A stretch of 64,000 nucleotides of DNA from contig NZ_WUAF01000003.1 of NCBI RefSeq assembly GCF_009800965.1, positions 62,001 to 126,000 of the forward strand. The letters run 5' to 3'. Below are positions 8,774 to 17,527 of the stretch, piece by piece. Position 1 is the first letter of the stretch, and each line of letters opens with the position of its first letter. The notes beneath the pieces were generated by a model. The model ran no database searches, was not told the DNA's origin, and worked only from the letters and a program-made list of their open reading frames with translations. The DNA is from Cognatazoarcus halotolerans. GTDB lineage: Bacteria; Pseudomonadota; Gammaproteobacteria; Burkholderiales; Rhodocyclaceae. Made by a program: the position numbers and the translations under genes.

Positions 8774-9628
8774 TCAGTTAATCGCGCCGGCCCACTCGAT
8801 ACAGCGGTGCTGCTGAACGCCGAGACCACTGATGCCCGCCGTCACACTGTCACCCACCTCGAGCCAACGCGGCGGATCGAAGCCCATTCCCACGCCCGGC
8901 GGTGTGCCAGTGGCAATCACGTCACCCGGATAGAGCGGCATGAAGTGGCTGATATAGCTGATCAGGCGCGGTACGCGGAATATCATTTGTGCCGTGTTGC
9001 TCGCCTGCACGCGCTCACCATTCACATCAAGCCACAGATCGAGCGCAGCAGGGTCCTCCATCGAATCCGGAGTGACCAGCCACGGGCCGATCGGCGCGAA
9101 GCCGGGAAAACTCTTGCCCTTGACCCATTGTCCGCCGCGTTCAAGCTGGAAACTGCGTTCCGACATGTCGATGAAGGTCGAATAGCCGGCCACGTGTTGG
9201 AGCGCTTCGCTTTCGCTGACGCATATTGCCTCGCGCCCGATGATCACTGCGAGTTCGATTTCCCAGTCCACCTTGCTGTGGCCGGGTGGCATCTGAATCG
9301 GGTCAGTGGGGCCGCTGGGTCGGCAAGCCTTCATGAACAGCACCGGCTCCGTTGGAATCGCCATGCCGGCTTCGCGTGCGTGATCGGCGTAATTCAGGCC
9401 GACGCAGATGATCTTGCCGCCGTTCGGTACGCAGGCGCCGATGCGCCTGTCGGGTGGGAGCCGCGGCAGCCCGGAGGGGGACCGTGCGGACAGCTGCGCC
9501 AGCACTGCGGGCTCGAGCGCCGAGGCATCCAGATCCTGCAGCCATGGGGAGAGATCGCGTTCGATTCCCTCGTCATCGACGAGGCCGGGCTTCTCGGCGC
9601 CAGGCGCCCCCCACCGCAGTAATCGCAT
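8774..9628 (-). CDS. Fumarylacetoacetate hydrolase family protein
   Basis: A 284-residue member of the FAH superfamily, which hydrolyses or decarboxylates C-C bonds in 2-keto acids from aromatic or amino-acid breakdown. Landmarks: KIICVGLNYADHAREAGM opening the catalytic domain, the metal ligands in SKVDWEIELAVIIG (ExE) with the following aspartate in FIDMSER, KGKSFPGFAPIGPW, and GDVIATGTPPGVGMGF near the end. An N-terminal domain of about 75 residues precedes it. The substrate cannot be told from sequence; acylpyruvate, ureidoglycolate and 2-hydroxyhepta-dienedioate enzymes share these motifs. The ATG at 9628 has a GGAGGAG site. It stands alone. Confidence 0.88.
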   Translation of the reverse strand: MRLLRWGAPGAEKPGLVDDEGIERDLSPWLQDLDASALEPAVLAQLSARSPSGLPRLPPDRRIGACVPNGGKIICVGLNYADHAREAGMAIPTEPVLFMKACRPSGPTDPIQMPPGHSKVDWEIELAVIIGREAICVSESEALQHVAGYSTFIDMSERSFQLERGGQWVKGKSFPGFAPIGPWLVTPDSMEDPAALDLWLDVNGERVQASNTAQMIFRVPRLISYISHFMPLYPGDVIATGTPPGVGMGFDPPRWLEVGDSVTAGISGLGVQQHRCIEWAGAIN

Positions 9629-9777
9629 AATCGCTCCTCCAGCTCGTTCGCCATGTTAGCAGCCTGCCCGGACGGCTTGACAATCACCGCCGCTGCCCCC
9701 AGTTTGTGGTCCGCAGGACTGCGCGACCGGCTCTGCCACCGGATCGCGTCGGCTATCGTCGCAAGACAGGAGAAATC

Positions 9778-11235
9778 ATGAAAGATGGCATGACCCGCAT
9801 TGCCCCGTTCCTGGGCAGTCTCGCTCTGGCGTTCGGCCTGACCCTGCCGGTTCCGGGGCTTGTCGCCCCCGCCAATGCCGCCACGGCAGGCGCGTCGGCG
9901 TCGCTCGCCGGCCGCCACGGGCTCCCGGATTTTGCGGACCTGGTCAGCGAGGTTGGCCCGGCAGTGGTCAATATCAGCGTGACCCAGCAGATCGCGCGGG
10001 GTGGCGTGTCTCCGGACGATCCCTTCTACGATTTCTTGCGCCGCTTCGGCGTGCCCTTGCCGCAGATGCCGCCCGGCAGCGGTCCGCGCGGCGGGAACGG
10101 GCCGGTACAGCGCGGTGTGGGATCCGGTTTCATCGTCAGCGGAGATGGCTACGTGCTGACGAATGCGCATGTCGTCGACGATGCCAGCGAGGTAACCGTG
10201 AAGCTCACCGACAAGCGCGAATTCAGGGCGAAGGTGGTTGGTGTCGACAAGCGGACCGACGTTGCCTTGCTCAAGGTCGACGCCAGCGGCTTGCCCGTGG
10301 TCAGGATCGGCGACGCGGAGCAGTCGCGCGTGGGTGAATGGGTGGTGGCCGTCGGTTCGCCTTTCGGGTTCGAAAGCACGGTCACCGCCGGCATCATCTC
10401 GGCCAAGGCCCGTCGCCTGCCGGACGAGAACTACGTCCCGTTCATCCAGACGGATGTCGCGATCAACCCTGGCAACTCAGGCGGCCCCCTGTTCAATCTG
10501 GCCGGCGAGGTGATTGGCATCAACTCGCAGATCTACTCGCGCTCGGGCGGGTTCATGGGCATTTCCTTTGCGATTCCGATCGACGTGGCGATGAAGGTCA
10601 AGGAGCAGCTGCGGCAGTACGGCAAGGTTCAGCGCGGCCGGCTGGGCGTGGCAATCCAGGGTGTCGACAAGGACCTCGCCCAGTCATTCGGCTTGCCAGA
10701 TGCGAACGGCGCGCTGATTGCCAGCGTCGAGCCGGACAGTCCGGCTGCGCGGGCCGACCTGCGTGCGGGTGACGTGGTCCTTTCGGTCAATGGCGAGAAG
10801 GTAGGCGAGAGTTCGGACCTGCCGAGAATGATCGGCGACCTGCGCCCCGGAACCCGTGCCCGACTCGGCATCTGGCGGGATAACAAGGCCCGGGAGGTGT
10901 CGGTCACGCTCGGAGCGATGGGCGGTGAAGAGCAAGCCTCGGCGGGCAGGAAGGGGGAGGATGCTGGCGGCAAGCTCGGACTGTCGGCACGCCCGCTGTC
11001 CGGCCAGGAGGCGGCGCAGCTCGGCATCGAAGGCGGTGGCTTGGTAATCGAGTCCGTCGAGGGGCCGTCGGCACGTGCCGGGTTGCAGCCGGGCGATGTG
11101 TTGCTCGCGCTCAACAATCAGCCGATTACCGGTGTCGCCCAGTTCCGGAAACTGTTGTCAGCGGCCGGCAAGCGCTTTGCGTTGCTCGTCCAGCGGGGGT
11201 CGAGCCGCATCTTCGTGCCGATCAGGCTCGAGTGA
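9778..11235 (+). CDS. htrA: Do-family periplasmic serine protease (HtrA/DegP type)
   Basis: A 485-residue HtrA protease/chaperone for misfolded envelope proteins. ATG at 9778 is chosen for its AGGAGA ribosome site and the signal peptide that follows (hydrophobic FLGSLALAFGLTLPVPGL, then cleavage near PANAA). The catalytic triad is His131 (TNAHVV), Asp161 (RTDVALLKV) and Ser234 (GNSGGPLF). Two PDZ domains follow, about residues 275-370 and 400-480. The frame is open upstream to 9706, but that part does not encode a signal sequence. It converges with hisP, with a shared hairpin between them. Confidence 0.93.
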   Translation: MKDGMTRIAPFLGSLALAFGLTLPVPGLVAPANAATAGASASLAGRHGLPDFADLVSEVGPAVVNISVTQQIARGGVSPDDPFYDFLRRFGVPLPQMPPGSGPRGGNGPVQRGVGSGFIVSGDGYVLTNAHVVDDASEVTVKLTDKREFRAKVVGVDKRTDVALLKVDASGLPVVRIGDAEQSRVGEWVVAVGSPFGFESTVTAGIISAKARRLPDENYVPFIQTDVAINPGNSGGPLFNLAGEVIGINSQIYSRSGGFMGISFAIPIDVAMKVKEQLRQYGKVQRGRLGVAIQGVDKDLAQSFGLPDANGALIASVEPDSPAARADLRAGDVVLSVNGEKVGESSDLPRMIGDLRPGTRARLGIWRDNKAREVSVTLGAMGGEEQASAGRKGEDAGGKLGLSARPLSGQEAAQLGIEGGGLVIESVEGPSARAGLQPGDVLLALNNQPITGVAQFRKLLSAAGKRFALLVQRGSSRIFVPIRLE

Positions 11236-11257
11236 GCCGCCCCGCTTCGGAATCGCT

Positions 11258-11283
11258 ACGGCCCCGTTGATACGGGGCCGTTT
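11258..11283. terminator. Terminator hairpin between htrA and hisP
   Basis: ACGGCCCCG at 11258-11266 and CGGGGCCGT at 11273-11281 form a perfect 9-bp stem with a six-base loop, followed by TT on the plus strand. It lies in the 64-base gap between two convergent genes and probably serves htrA. The T-run is short on both sides. Confidence 0.65.
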
Positions 11284-11299
11284 CACATTCTGCCCGGGT

Positions 11300-12064
11300 C
11301 TATTTGAGATTGCCGGACAGGAACTGCCTGAGCCTTTCGCTGCGGGTGTTGCCGAAGACCTCGGCGGGCGGGCCGTATTCTTCGGCAGTACCCTGGTGCA
11401 GGAACATCACCTTGCTCGAGACCTCGCGGGCAAAGCCCATCTCGTGGGTGACGACGACCATGGTGCGTCCCTCTTCCGCGAGACCACGCATGACCTTGAG
11501 CACTTCGCCGACGAGCTCCGGATCAAGCGCCGAGGTGGGTTCGTCGAAGAGCAGCACCGCCGGCTCCATCGCCAGCGCACGGGCGATCGCCACACGTTGT
11601 TGCTGGCCGCCCGAGAGGTGCGCAGGATAGCTGTCCTTGAAACGGATGATGCCGACCTTGTCGAGGTAGGCCTCGGCGCGTTCGCGTGCCTCTTTCCGGC
11701 CGAGCCCGAGGACGTGGGTCGGCGCTTCGGTGACGTTCTCGAGTACCGTCATGTGAGCCCACAGGTTGAAATGCTGGAACACCATCGCCAGCTGGGTGCG
11801 AAGTCGTTGCAGCTGCTTCGCGTCCGCCACCTTGAGATGGCCGTTTCGGTCGGGCGTCAGCCGGATCTCTTCGCCGGCGACGGTGATGCGACCGGCGTCG
11901 GGCTGCTCGAGAAAGTTGATGCAGCGCAGGAAGGTGCTCTTGCCCGAGCCAGACGAGCCGATGATGCTCACCACGTCGCCCGCCTCGGTATCCAGCGAGA
12001 CGCCCTTGAGCACTTCGTGATCGCCGTAGCGCTTGTGCAGGTCTTCGACGGAAAGCTGGGTCAT
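11300..12064 (-). CDS. hisP: Basic amino-acid ABC transporter ATP-binding protein
   Basis: A 254-residue ATPase of the polar amino-acid ABC family, very close in its N-terminal third to HisP ([16 protein letters not shown]). Walker A is GSSGSGKST, the signature is [15 protein letters not shown], Walker B is [12 protein letters not shown], and the H-loop His is in VVTHEMG. ATG at 12064 has a GAGGA site at the right distance. An alternative ATG at 12091 overlaps the hisM stop as ATGA and would add nine residues. It is the last gene of a four-gene operon and energises the two permeases. Confidence 0.93.
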   Translation of the reverse strand: MTQLSVEDLHKRYGDHEVLKGVSLDTEAGDVVSIIGSSGSGKSTFLRCINFLEQPDAGRITVAGEEIRLTPDRNGHLKVADAKQLQRLRTQLAMVFQHFNLWAHMTVLENVTEAPTHVLGLGRKEARERAEAYLDKVGIIRFKDSYPAHLSGGQQQRVAIARALAMEPAVLLFDEPTSALDPELVGEVLKVMRGLAEEGRTMVVVTHEMGFAREVSSKVMFLHQGTAEEYGPPAEVFGNTRSERLRQFLSGNLK

Positions 12065-12087
12065 GTCCTGTCCTCGAGGGGCATCGT

Positions 12088-12813
12088 TCATTGTCTCGTT
12101 GCGGTCGCTTTGCGCGGTTGCAGATGGCTCAGCCATCGCCGCTCGGCGAGCCGGAAGAGGCCGACCAGGGCGAATGTGATGCATAGGTAGATCAGGCCGG
12201 CAAAGATGAAGGCTTCGAAGGGCGCGAAGTGCTGAGAATAGGCATTGCGGGCCGCGCCGGTGATGTCGACGAGGGTGACGGTCGAGGCGATCGCGGTACC
12301 GTGCAGCATGAAGATCGCCTCGTTGCTGTACGCCGGCAGGGCGCGCCGCAGCGCGCCCGGAACGAGAATGCGGCGGATCATCGTCAGCCGGCTCATGCCA
12401 CAGGCAAGGGCCGCCTCGATCTCGCCGTGTGGCGTGGTGCGCAGCGCGCCGGCAATGATCTCGGTGGTATAGGCACAGGTGTTCAGCGTGAAAGTGATCA
12501 GCGCACAGCCATAGGGTTCGCGCAGCACCAGCCAGAGCGGATTTCCCTCGGCCCAGCGTGCCTGTATCCATTCGAACTGGCCGAGCCCGTAATAGATGAG
12601 CAGCAACTGCACCAGCATCGGTGTGCCGCGGAAGAAATAGGTGTAGGCCCATACCATCCGTGAAACCGCGGACGGGCCGGAGCTGCGGAGCACCGCCAGC
12701 GGGATGGCGAGCAGCAGCCCGGCGCACAGCGACAGAAAGGTGAGCTGCAGGGTGAGCCACAGGCCGGCCGCGTATTCCGGCAGATTGTCGGTGATCACCG
12801 CCCACTCGATCAT
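12088..12813 (-). CDS. hisM: Basic amino-acid ABC transporter permease
   Basis: A 241-residue inner-membrane permease of the HisM/ArtM group with about five membrane segments. The EAA-type loop that docks the ATPase is [19 protein letters not shown] followed by [11 protein letters not shown]. The start ATG at 12813 overlaps the stop of the preceding permease as ATGA, so the two are translationally coupled and probably made in equal amounts. It pairs with the upstream permease to form the channel. Confidence 0.92.
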   Translation of the reverse strand: MIEWAVITDNLPEYAAGLWLTLQLTFLSLCAGLLLAIPLAVLRSSGPSAVSRMVWAYTYFFRGTPMLVQLLLIYYGLGQFEWIQARWAEGNPLWLVLREPYGCALITFTLNTCAYTTEIIAGALRTTPHGEIEAALACGMSRLTMIRRILVPGALRRALPAYSNEAIFMLHGTAIASTVTLVDITGAARNAYSQHFAPFEAFIFAGLIYLCITFALVGLFRLAERRWLSHLQPRKATATRQ

Positions 12814-13496
12814 GCCGCGGCCCGCCTTACGCCGACGTTGAAGCGCCGCTCGAGGTGACGGAAGAACACGCTCGACGCCGCCGTCATGGCGAGGTAGAAA
12901 ACGCACACCACGGCGTAGAACAGGAAGGGCTGGTGGGTGCTGCGCCCGGCTTGGTCAGCCAACCAGGTGAGGTCCGAGAGGCCGATGATGGAGACCAGCG
13001 CAGTGCTCTTCTGCATCACCTGCCAGTTGTTGCCGAGGCCGGGCAGGGCGTGGCGCAGCATCTGCGGGAAGAGGATCCGCCGGAATACCTGCCAGCGGGT
13101 CATGCCGTAGGCGTAGCCGGCCTCGAGCTGTCCGGCCGGTACGGCGAGGAAGGCGCCACGGAAGGTCTCGGTGAAGTAGGCGCCGAAGATGAAGCCGAGG
13201 GTCGCCACGCCGGCGGCGAACGGGTTGACGTCGACATAGTCCCACCCGAGCCGGTCGGTGATCTCGTTGATGCCAATCTGTCCGCCGTAGAACACCAGCA
13301 ACATCATCACCAGATCGGGGATGCCCCGCACCACGGTGGTGTACGCGAGCGCGGGAATCCTCAGCAGGGCGATCCGCGAGAGCTTGGCCGATGCGCCGAC
13401 GAGCCCCAGCAGCAAGGCCAGCACGAGCGACAGCACGGCCACCTGGAGGGTCAGCCATGCGCCCTCGAGCAGCGAGACGAGGTAGCCTTGAAGCAT
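12810..13496 (-). CDS. hisQ: Basic amino-acid ABC transporter permease
   Basis: A 228-residue permease of the HisQ/ArtQ group. Landmarks: [18 protein letters not shown] in the first membrane span, [20 protein letters not shown], and the EAA-type loop [20 protein letters not shown]. It overlaps hisM by 4 bases and starts 25 bases after the binding-protein gene. Together they make one operon in the order binding protein, hisQ, hisM, hisP. Confidence 0.92.
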   Translation of the reverse strand: MLQGYLVSLLEGAWLTLQVAVLSLVLALLLGLVGASAKLSRIALLRIPALAYTTVVRGIPDLVMMLLVFYGGQIGINEITDRLGWDYVDVNPFAAGVATLGFIFGAYFTETFRGAFLAVPAGQLEAGYAYGMTRWQVFRRILFPQMLRHALPGLGNNWQVMQKSTALVSIIGLSDLTWLADQAGRSTHQPFLFYAVVCVFYLAMTAASSVFFRHLERRFNVGVRRAAA

Positions 13497-13520
13497 CCTG
13501 TCGGCCCAGCCGGGGCGGGC

Positions 13521-14312
13521 TTACTCGCCGTAGATGTCGTGGGGGAAGTACTTCTTGCGGATCTGCTCGTAGGTGCCGTTGGCACGGATCGCGGCGAGCG
13601 CCTTGTTGAGCTTGTCGCGCAGCTCGGTGTCGCGCTTGCGCACCGCGATACCGACGCCTTCGCCGATCACCGCCTTTTCGTCGGCGTTGCGGCCGTAGAT
13701 CTTGCTGCCTGAAAAGTCATAGTCCTGGCCGGCTGGCTTGGTGAGGAAGCCCGCATCCGCCTCGAGGGCATCGACCCAGGTTGCGTCGATGCGACCGGTT
13801 GCGAGATCCAGATAGGCTTCTTCCTGCTTGGCATAGCGGACCAGTTCCACGCCGTGGTCGGCCCAGAAGCGGCCCGCGAAATTGTCGGCGACGGTGCCAC
13901 GCTGCACGCCGATACGCTTGCCCTTGAGGGCCGTCAGGTCGGGCTTGAGGGGCGAGCCCTTGCGGGCCACCAGGGCGAGTGGCGTGGCGTAATACTTGTC
14001 GGTGAAATCCACCTTCTTCCGGCGCTCGGCGGTGATCGACATCGAAGCGGCAATGGCATCGAACTTGCGGCTCATCAGGGCCGGGATCATGCCGTCCCAC
14101 TCCTGCTTGACCCAGCTGCATTTCGCCTTCATCTCGGCGCACAGGGCGTTCGCGATGTCGACATCGAAACCCTGTACCGAGCCGTCGGGCGCGGTGACGT
14201 TGAACGGGGGATAGGCACCTTCGGTGGCGAAGCGGATCTGATCCCAGTCCTTCGCCAACGCGCCCTGGCCTGCCAGGACGAGCCCGGCCAGCAGCAGAAT
14301 TTTCCTGATCAT
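13521..14312 (-). CDS. Periplasmic basic amino-acid-binding protein (HisJ/ArgT type)
   Basis: A 263-residue solute-binding protein of the SBP_bac_3 family. ATG at 14312 gives a clean signal peptide (MIRKILLLAGLVLAGQGALA, cleavage before KDWDQ). Binding-site landmarks of the Lys/Arg/Orn/His group are IRFATEGAYPPFN, GFDVDIANALC, WDGMIPALMSRKFDAI and KKYFPHDIYGE at the end. It is the first gene of the importer operon. Histidine, arginine, lysine or ornithine is likely, but which cannot be fixed from sequence. Confidence 0.92.
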   Translation of the reverse strand: MIRKILLLAGLVLAGQGALAKDWDQIRFATEGAYPPFNVTAPDGSVQGFDVDIANALCAEMKAKCSWVKQEWDGMIPALMSRKFDAIAASMSITAERRKKVDFTDKYYATPLALVARKGSPLKPDLTALKGKRIGVQRGTVADNFAGRFWADHGVELVRYAKQEEAYLDLATGRIDATWVDALEADAGFLTKPAGQDYDFSGSKIYGRNADEKAVIGEGVGIAVRKRDTELRDKLNKALAAIRANGTYEQIRKKYFPHDIYGE

Positions 14313-14435
14313 CGTTTTCTCCGTTCCGGTGTGCAGCGCCGGTGTGCATGCAGCGCGGAGCCGTGGCTGCCGGCGCATTGGTCGCATGATCGCAGGATCA
14401 TCCCGCGACCTCAATGTCCGAAGGCCACCAGGGGG

Positions 14436-15350
14436 TCAGGCGCCGTCGTTCAGTCGTTCGTGCAGCGCTTCCGCGAGTGCCGCGGCGGCGGGCGGGTGGA
14501 AGCGGAAGAACAGTTCGGGCTCGATCAGTTCGAGCTCCATGAGGCACAAGCCACCGTCGGGGGCACGAACGAAATCCACCCGTGCATAAAGCGGAAGTGC
14601 GGGGCAGGCCGCGACTGCCGCTTCCGCGAATGCCCGTTCATCATCGCCGGGGTGATGCGCATGGACGGTGCCGCCATGATCGTCCTGGACGCGAAAGTCG
14701 CCAGCTGCGGCAGTCTTGCGGATGGCGTGGGTGGTGCGACCCTCGATCACGATCAGCGATAGTTCGCCCTCGCCAAGCACGGCGGGCTGGAAGGGTTGAA
14801 CCATCATCGCTTCGGCTGAGGTGCAGCGCAGGAACAACGCCTCGTGCGCGGCCAGCGTGTGCCGGTCTACCCGGTAGGTAAGACGTGCCGCACCGGACAC
14901 GATCGGCTTGAAGACGATCTCGTCCCAGCCGGCATCGTCCATGATTCCGCCGAGGCTGTCGGTCCGGCCGGCAGCGACGTAACGCGTGGGAACGATGCGG
15001 ATGCCGGCGCTCGAGAGATCCAGCAGATAGTGCTTGTCGAGGTTCCAGCGGATCAGCTCGGCGGGGTTGAACAGCCGCGTCTGCTGCGCCGCAGCCTCGA
15101 GCCAGGGCGCGAACCGGTCGAAGCGGTCGAAATAGTCCCAGGTGCTCCGAAACACCGCCGAGCGGGTGTGCCGCCAGGGGAAATCGGGATCGGACCAGCT
15201 CGCCCGGCCGACCCGCAGGCCGCGTTCCGTCAAGGCGCGGGAAACGAGCCCGTCTTCGTTGCGGATCTGCGCCTGATACCAGTCGTGGGGGTCAGGGTCG
15301 AGATAGCGGTCCTCGGTGAGAATGACGACGTCCCAGCTGTGGGTGCTCAT
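14436..15350 (-). CDS. ATP-grasp domain protein (DcsG-like ligase)
   Basis: A 304-residue ATP-grasp protein of the family that includes the O-ureido-serine cyclo-ligase DcsG. Support: an N-terminal VVILTEDRYLD opening, the family stretch FRSTWDYFDRFDRFAPWLEA (about residues 62-81), NPAELIRWNLDKHYLLDL, an ATP-binding lysine in EIVFKPIVSGAARLTYR, and metal-ligating acids near the end (ARVDFVRAPDGGLCLMELEL). ATG at 15350 is chosen, since the longer frame adds a poor N-terminus. The real substrate is unknown. It lies upstream of, and on the same strand as, the amino-acid importer operon, with a gap of about 120 bases, so co-transcription is possible. Confidence 0.78.
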   Translation of the reverse strand: MSTHSWDVVILTEDRYLDPDPHDWYQAQIRNEDGLVSRALTERGLRVGRASWSDPDFPWRHTRSAVFRSTWDYFDRFDRFAPWLEAAAQQTRLFNPAELIRWNLDKHYLLDLSSAGIRIVPTRYVAAGRTDSLGGIMDDAGWDEIVFKPIVSGAARLTYRVDRHTLAAHEALFLRCTSAEAMMVQPFQPAVLGEGELSLIVIEGRTTHAIRKTAAAGDFRVQDDHGGTVHAHHPGDDERAFAEAAVAACPALPLYARVDFVRAPDGGLCLMELELIEPELFFRFHPPAAAALAEALHERLNDGA

Positions 15351-15425
15351 GATCGGTGGCGAATCGTGACTGGCCACGGATTCTAGCCCGGAAGCGGGAC
15401 GCGATCATCGCGCGGGTGCTTCGAT

Positions 15426-15459
15426 GGACCGCTTCAGCGGTCCGATGTGTCGTTATACT
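15426..15459 (+). promoter_or_regulatory. Inverted repeat and -10 element before the TonB-dependent receptor
   Basis: GGACCGC-TTCA-GCGGTCC (15426-15443) is a perfect 7-bp dyad, followed by TATACT at 15454-15459, a good -10 hexamer about 28 bases before the ATG at 15487. The dyad overlaps where a -35 element would sit, so it could be an operator. A matching -35 is not evident. Confidence 0.4.
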
Positions 15460-15486
15460 CGGAGGCTTCGAATCCCGGTATGCGTC

Positions 15487-17517
15487 ATGTCCGAAGGTGC
15501 TGCTGTTCGTGCGGGTGTCGTGCTGCTGGCAGTGCTGTCGGCCCCGCATGCCATGGCGGAGTCGACCGAAGCGCTGTTCTTTGACCCGATGCCGGTGGTG
15601 TTGAGCGTTTCTCGTCTCCCGCAGCCTTTGCCCGAAGTGCCGGGGGCGGCAACGATGATCGATCGCAGCTTCATCGAGGCGACCGGCTATCGCGATCTGG
15701 CACGTGTGCTGCGTCTCGTTCCCGGGATGATGATCGGACAGGAGCGCGGGCATTATCAGTGGGTCACCTACCACGGTCTGGGTAACGACTTTCCGACCGA
15801 GATGCAGGTCATGATCGATGGCAGATCGGTTTATTCTCCGAGTTCCTTCGGCGGCGTTGACTGGTATGCATTGCCGCTCGCGATGGACGAGATTGACCGG
15901 ATCGAGGTGGTTCGCGGCACGAACACCAATGCTTATGGTGCAAATGCCTTTCTCGGCGCGATCAACATCCTCACGCGTCATGCTTCCGAACTGCCCGAGC
16001 GTCGCGTTCACGTGCGAATGGGTGGTGATGGCATCCGTGACCTGAGCGCGAGCGTCAGCAACGCGGCCAACGGCGCGGCGTTCAGACTCAGCGCGGTGTC
16101 CCGCCGCGACGGTGGATTCGAGGAGCTCGAGGACAACAGCCAGCTCGACGTGCTCACGCTGCGCGGCGATGTACAGATCGATACCGACAACGCGCTGGTG
16201 CTGAGAGTCGGTATCTCGAGCGCGCTTCGCGGAGAGGGCTACGCCGCGTCTTCGCTCAACAACAATGGCCTGCGCAATTCCCGGTCGTTTGCCGATACCC
16301 TGCACCTGCAATGGCGCCGTACCACCGGGGCCGACGAAGAATGGATGCTCAACCTGTACCGCAACCATGAGCGGATCCGTGATCGCTGGGCCGCCAGCAC
16401 GGCAGCCGAGTCGCCCCCCCTGCCCTACTATGACGGGGTGCCGCTCGATCGCGACCGGGACAGCGTCCGCCACGGTGTCGAACTGCAGCGTCGCCAGTTG
16501 CTGGCACCGGGGATCAAGGCCGTGTGGGGGCTGGAATGGCGCCGCGACGAGGTGGATGCCCCCTTTCTGTTCAGCCAGGGCCGCCCGGATCATCTCGATC
16601 TGCAGCGGCTCTTTGCCAACCTCGAATGGCGATTGCGCGAGGATCTCAACCTCAATGCCGGCGTCTTGCACGAGAAGTATCAGGGCGAGGCGGCGCATTT
16701 CACGCCGCGGGCCTTCCTCAACTGGCAGGCCACCGCGAACGACACCCTGCGCGCCGGGTATGCACGGGCGTACAAGCAGCTCACCCTGTTCGAGAAATAC
16801 GGCGATATCCGCGCGGTGGATCCGGTGTCCGGCGACGTGCTGGTGCGACCCTACCTGCCCAACCCGGGGTTGCGCCAGAGCAGGGTGGACAGTGTCGAAG
16901 TCGGCTACTTCGGCCGTCTCCCGCAGTGGCGCGCCAGCCTCGACGTGCGAGTGTTCAACGAGCGTATCCGCGACTTCATCCTGCGCGTGCCGCAACCCGA
17001 TCCGTTCCCGGCGCCGGTGCTCTCTCCGGTGCTGGGCTCCGCGCGGTACGAGAACTACGGGCACGCCTTCGACTTGCGCGGCCTCGAATATCAGCTAGAG
17101 GCCGAACCGCAGGTCGGCTCCCGCTTTCGCCTGACCCATACACTGGTGGATCCACGCGCCGGCGACCCCGACGTAGACCGGCGGGTTTCGCCCTACGCGG
17201 CGAGCATGAGCTGGTTGCAGGACTGGCGCGGTGGCTGGCACAGCATGGTCAGCATGCTGCGCATGGGTGCGCTGGCGGGTGGCGACGGCTTCGTACCCCG
17301 TTTCAGATACAGCGCCGAACCCTATACCAGCTGGGATCTCAACCTGTGGCGCACCGTGCGCGTGCGTGACACGGCGGTCCGCTACAGCCTCTCGGCGATC
17401 AACGTTGGTGCCAGGCACCAGGAAATCGCCGATCGCTCGATGCAGTTCCTGAATCCAGGTCGCCCGATCAATCCGGTTTCGGCGATGGTGTGGCTGGGGC
17501 TCGCGCTCTCGTTCTAG
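15487..17517 (+). CDS. TonB-dependent outer-membrane receptor
   Basis: A 676-residue TonB-dependent receptor. ATG at 15487 starts a signal peptide (hydrophobic AGVVLLAVLSAPHAMAES). The plug domain is about residues 35-160: LPEVPGAATMIDRSFIE, LRLVPGMMIG, VMIDGRSVYSP, and the plug end DRIEVVRGTNTNAYGANAFL followed by GAINI. The rest is a beta-barrel ending in the aromatic terminus LGLALSF. The substrate (siderophore, cobalamin or other) cannot be assigned, because no transporter or regulator gene adjoins it. It converges tightly with pldA, with a 10-base gap. Confidence 0.9.
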   Translation: MSEGAAVRAGVVLLAVLSAPHAMAESTEALFFDPMPVVLSVSRLPQPLPEVPGAATMIDRSFIEATGYRDLARVLRLVPGMMIGQERGHYQWVTYHGLGNDFPTEMQVMIDGRSVYSPSSFGGVDWYALPLAMDEIDRIEVVRGTNTNAYGANAFLGAINILTRHASELPERRVHVRMGGDGIRDLSASVSNAANGAAFRLSAVSRRDGGFEELEDNSQLDVLTLRGDVQIDTDNALVLRVGISSALRGEGYAASSLNNNGLRNSRSFADTLHLQWRRTTGADEEWMLNLYRNHERIRDRWAASTAAESPPLPYYDGVPLDRDRDSVRHGVELQRRQLLAPGIKAVWGLEWRRDEVDAPFLFSQGRPDHLDLQRLFANLEWRLREDLNLNAGVLHEKYQGEAAHFTPRAFLNWQATANDTLRAGYARAYKQLTLFEKYGDIRAVDPVSGDVLVRPYLPNPGLRQSRVDSVEVGYFGRLPQWRASLDVRVFNERIRDFILRVPQPDPFPAPVLSPVLGSARYENYGHAFDLRGLEYQLEAEPQVGSRFRLTHTLVDPRAGDPDVDRRVSPYAASMSWLQDWRGGWHSMVSMLRMGALAGGDGFVPRFRYSAEPYTSWDLNLWRTVRVRDTAVRYSLSAINVGARHQEIADRSMQFLNPGRPINPVSAMVWLGLALSF

Positions 17518-17527
17518 ACTCCGTCCC

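Noticed and set aside
12065-12805. Upstream extension of the hisP frame
   Set aside because: It overlaps the whole hisM gene, whose membrane segments and EAA loop are clear in the other frame.
15292-17064. A 590-codon frame antisense to the TonB-dependent receptor
   Set aside because: It is a shadow frame of the receptor gene, with no signal or family features.
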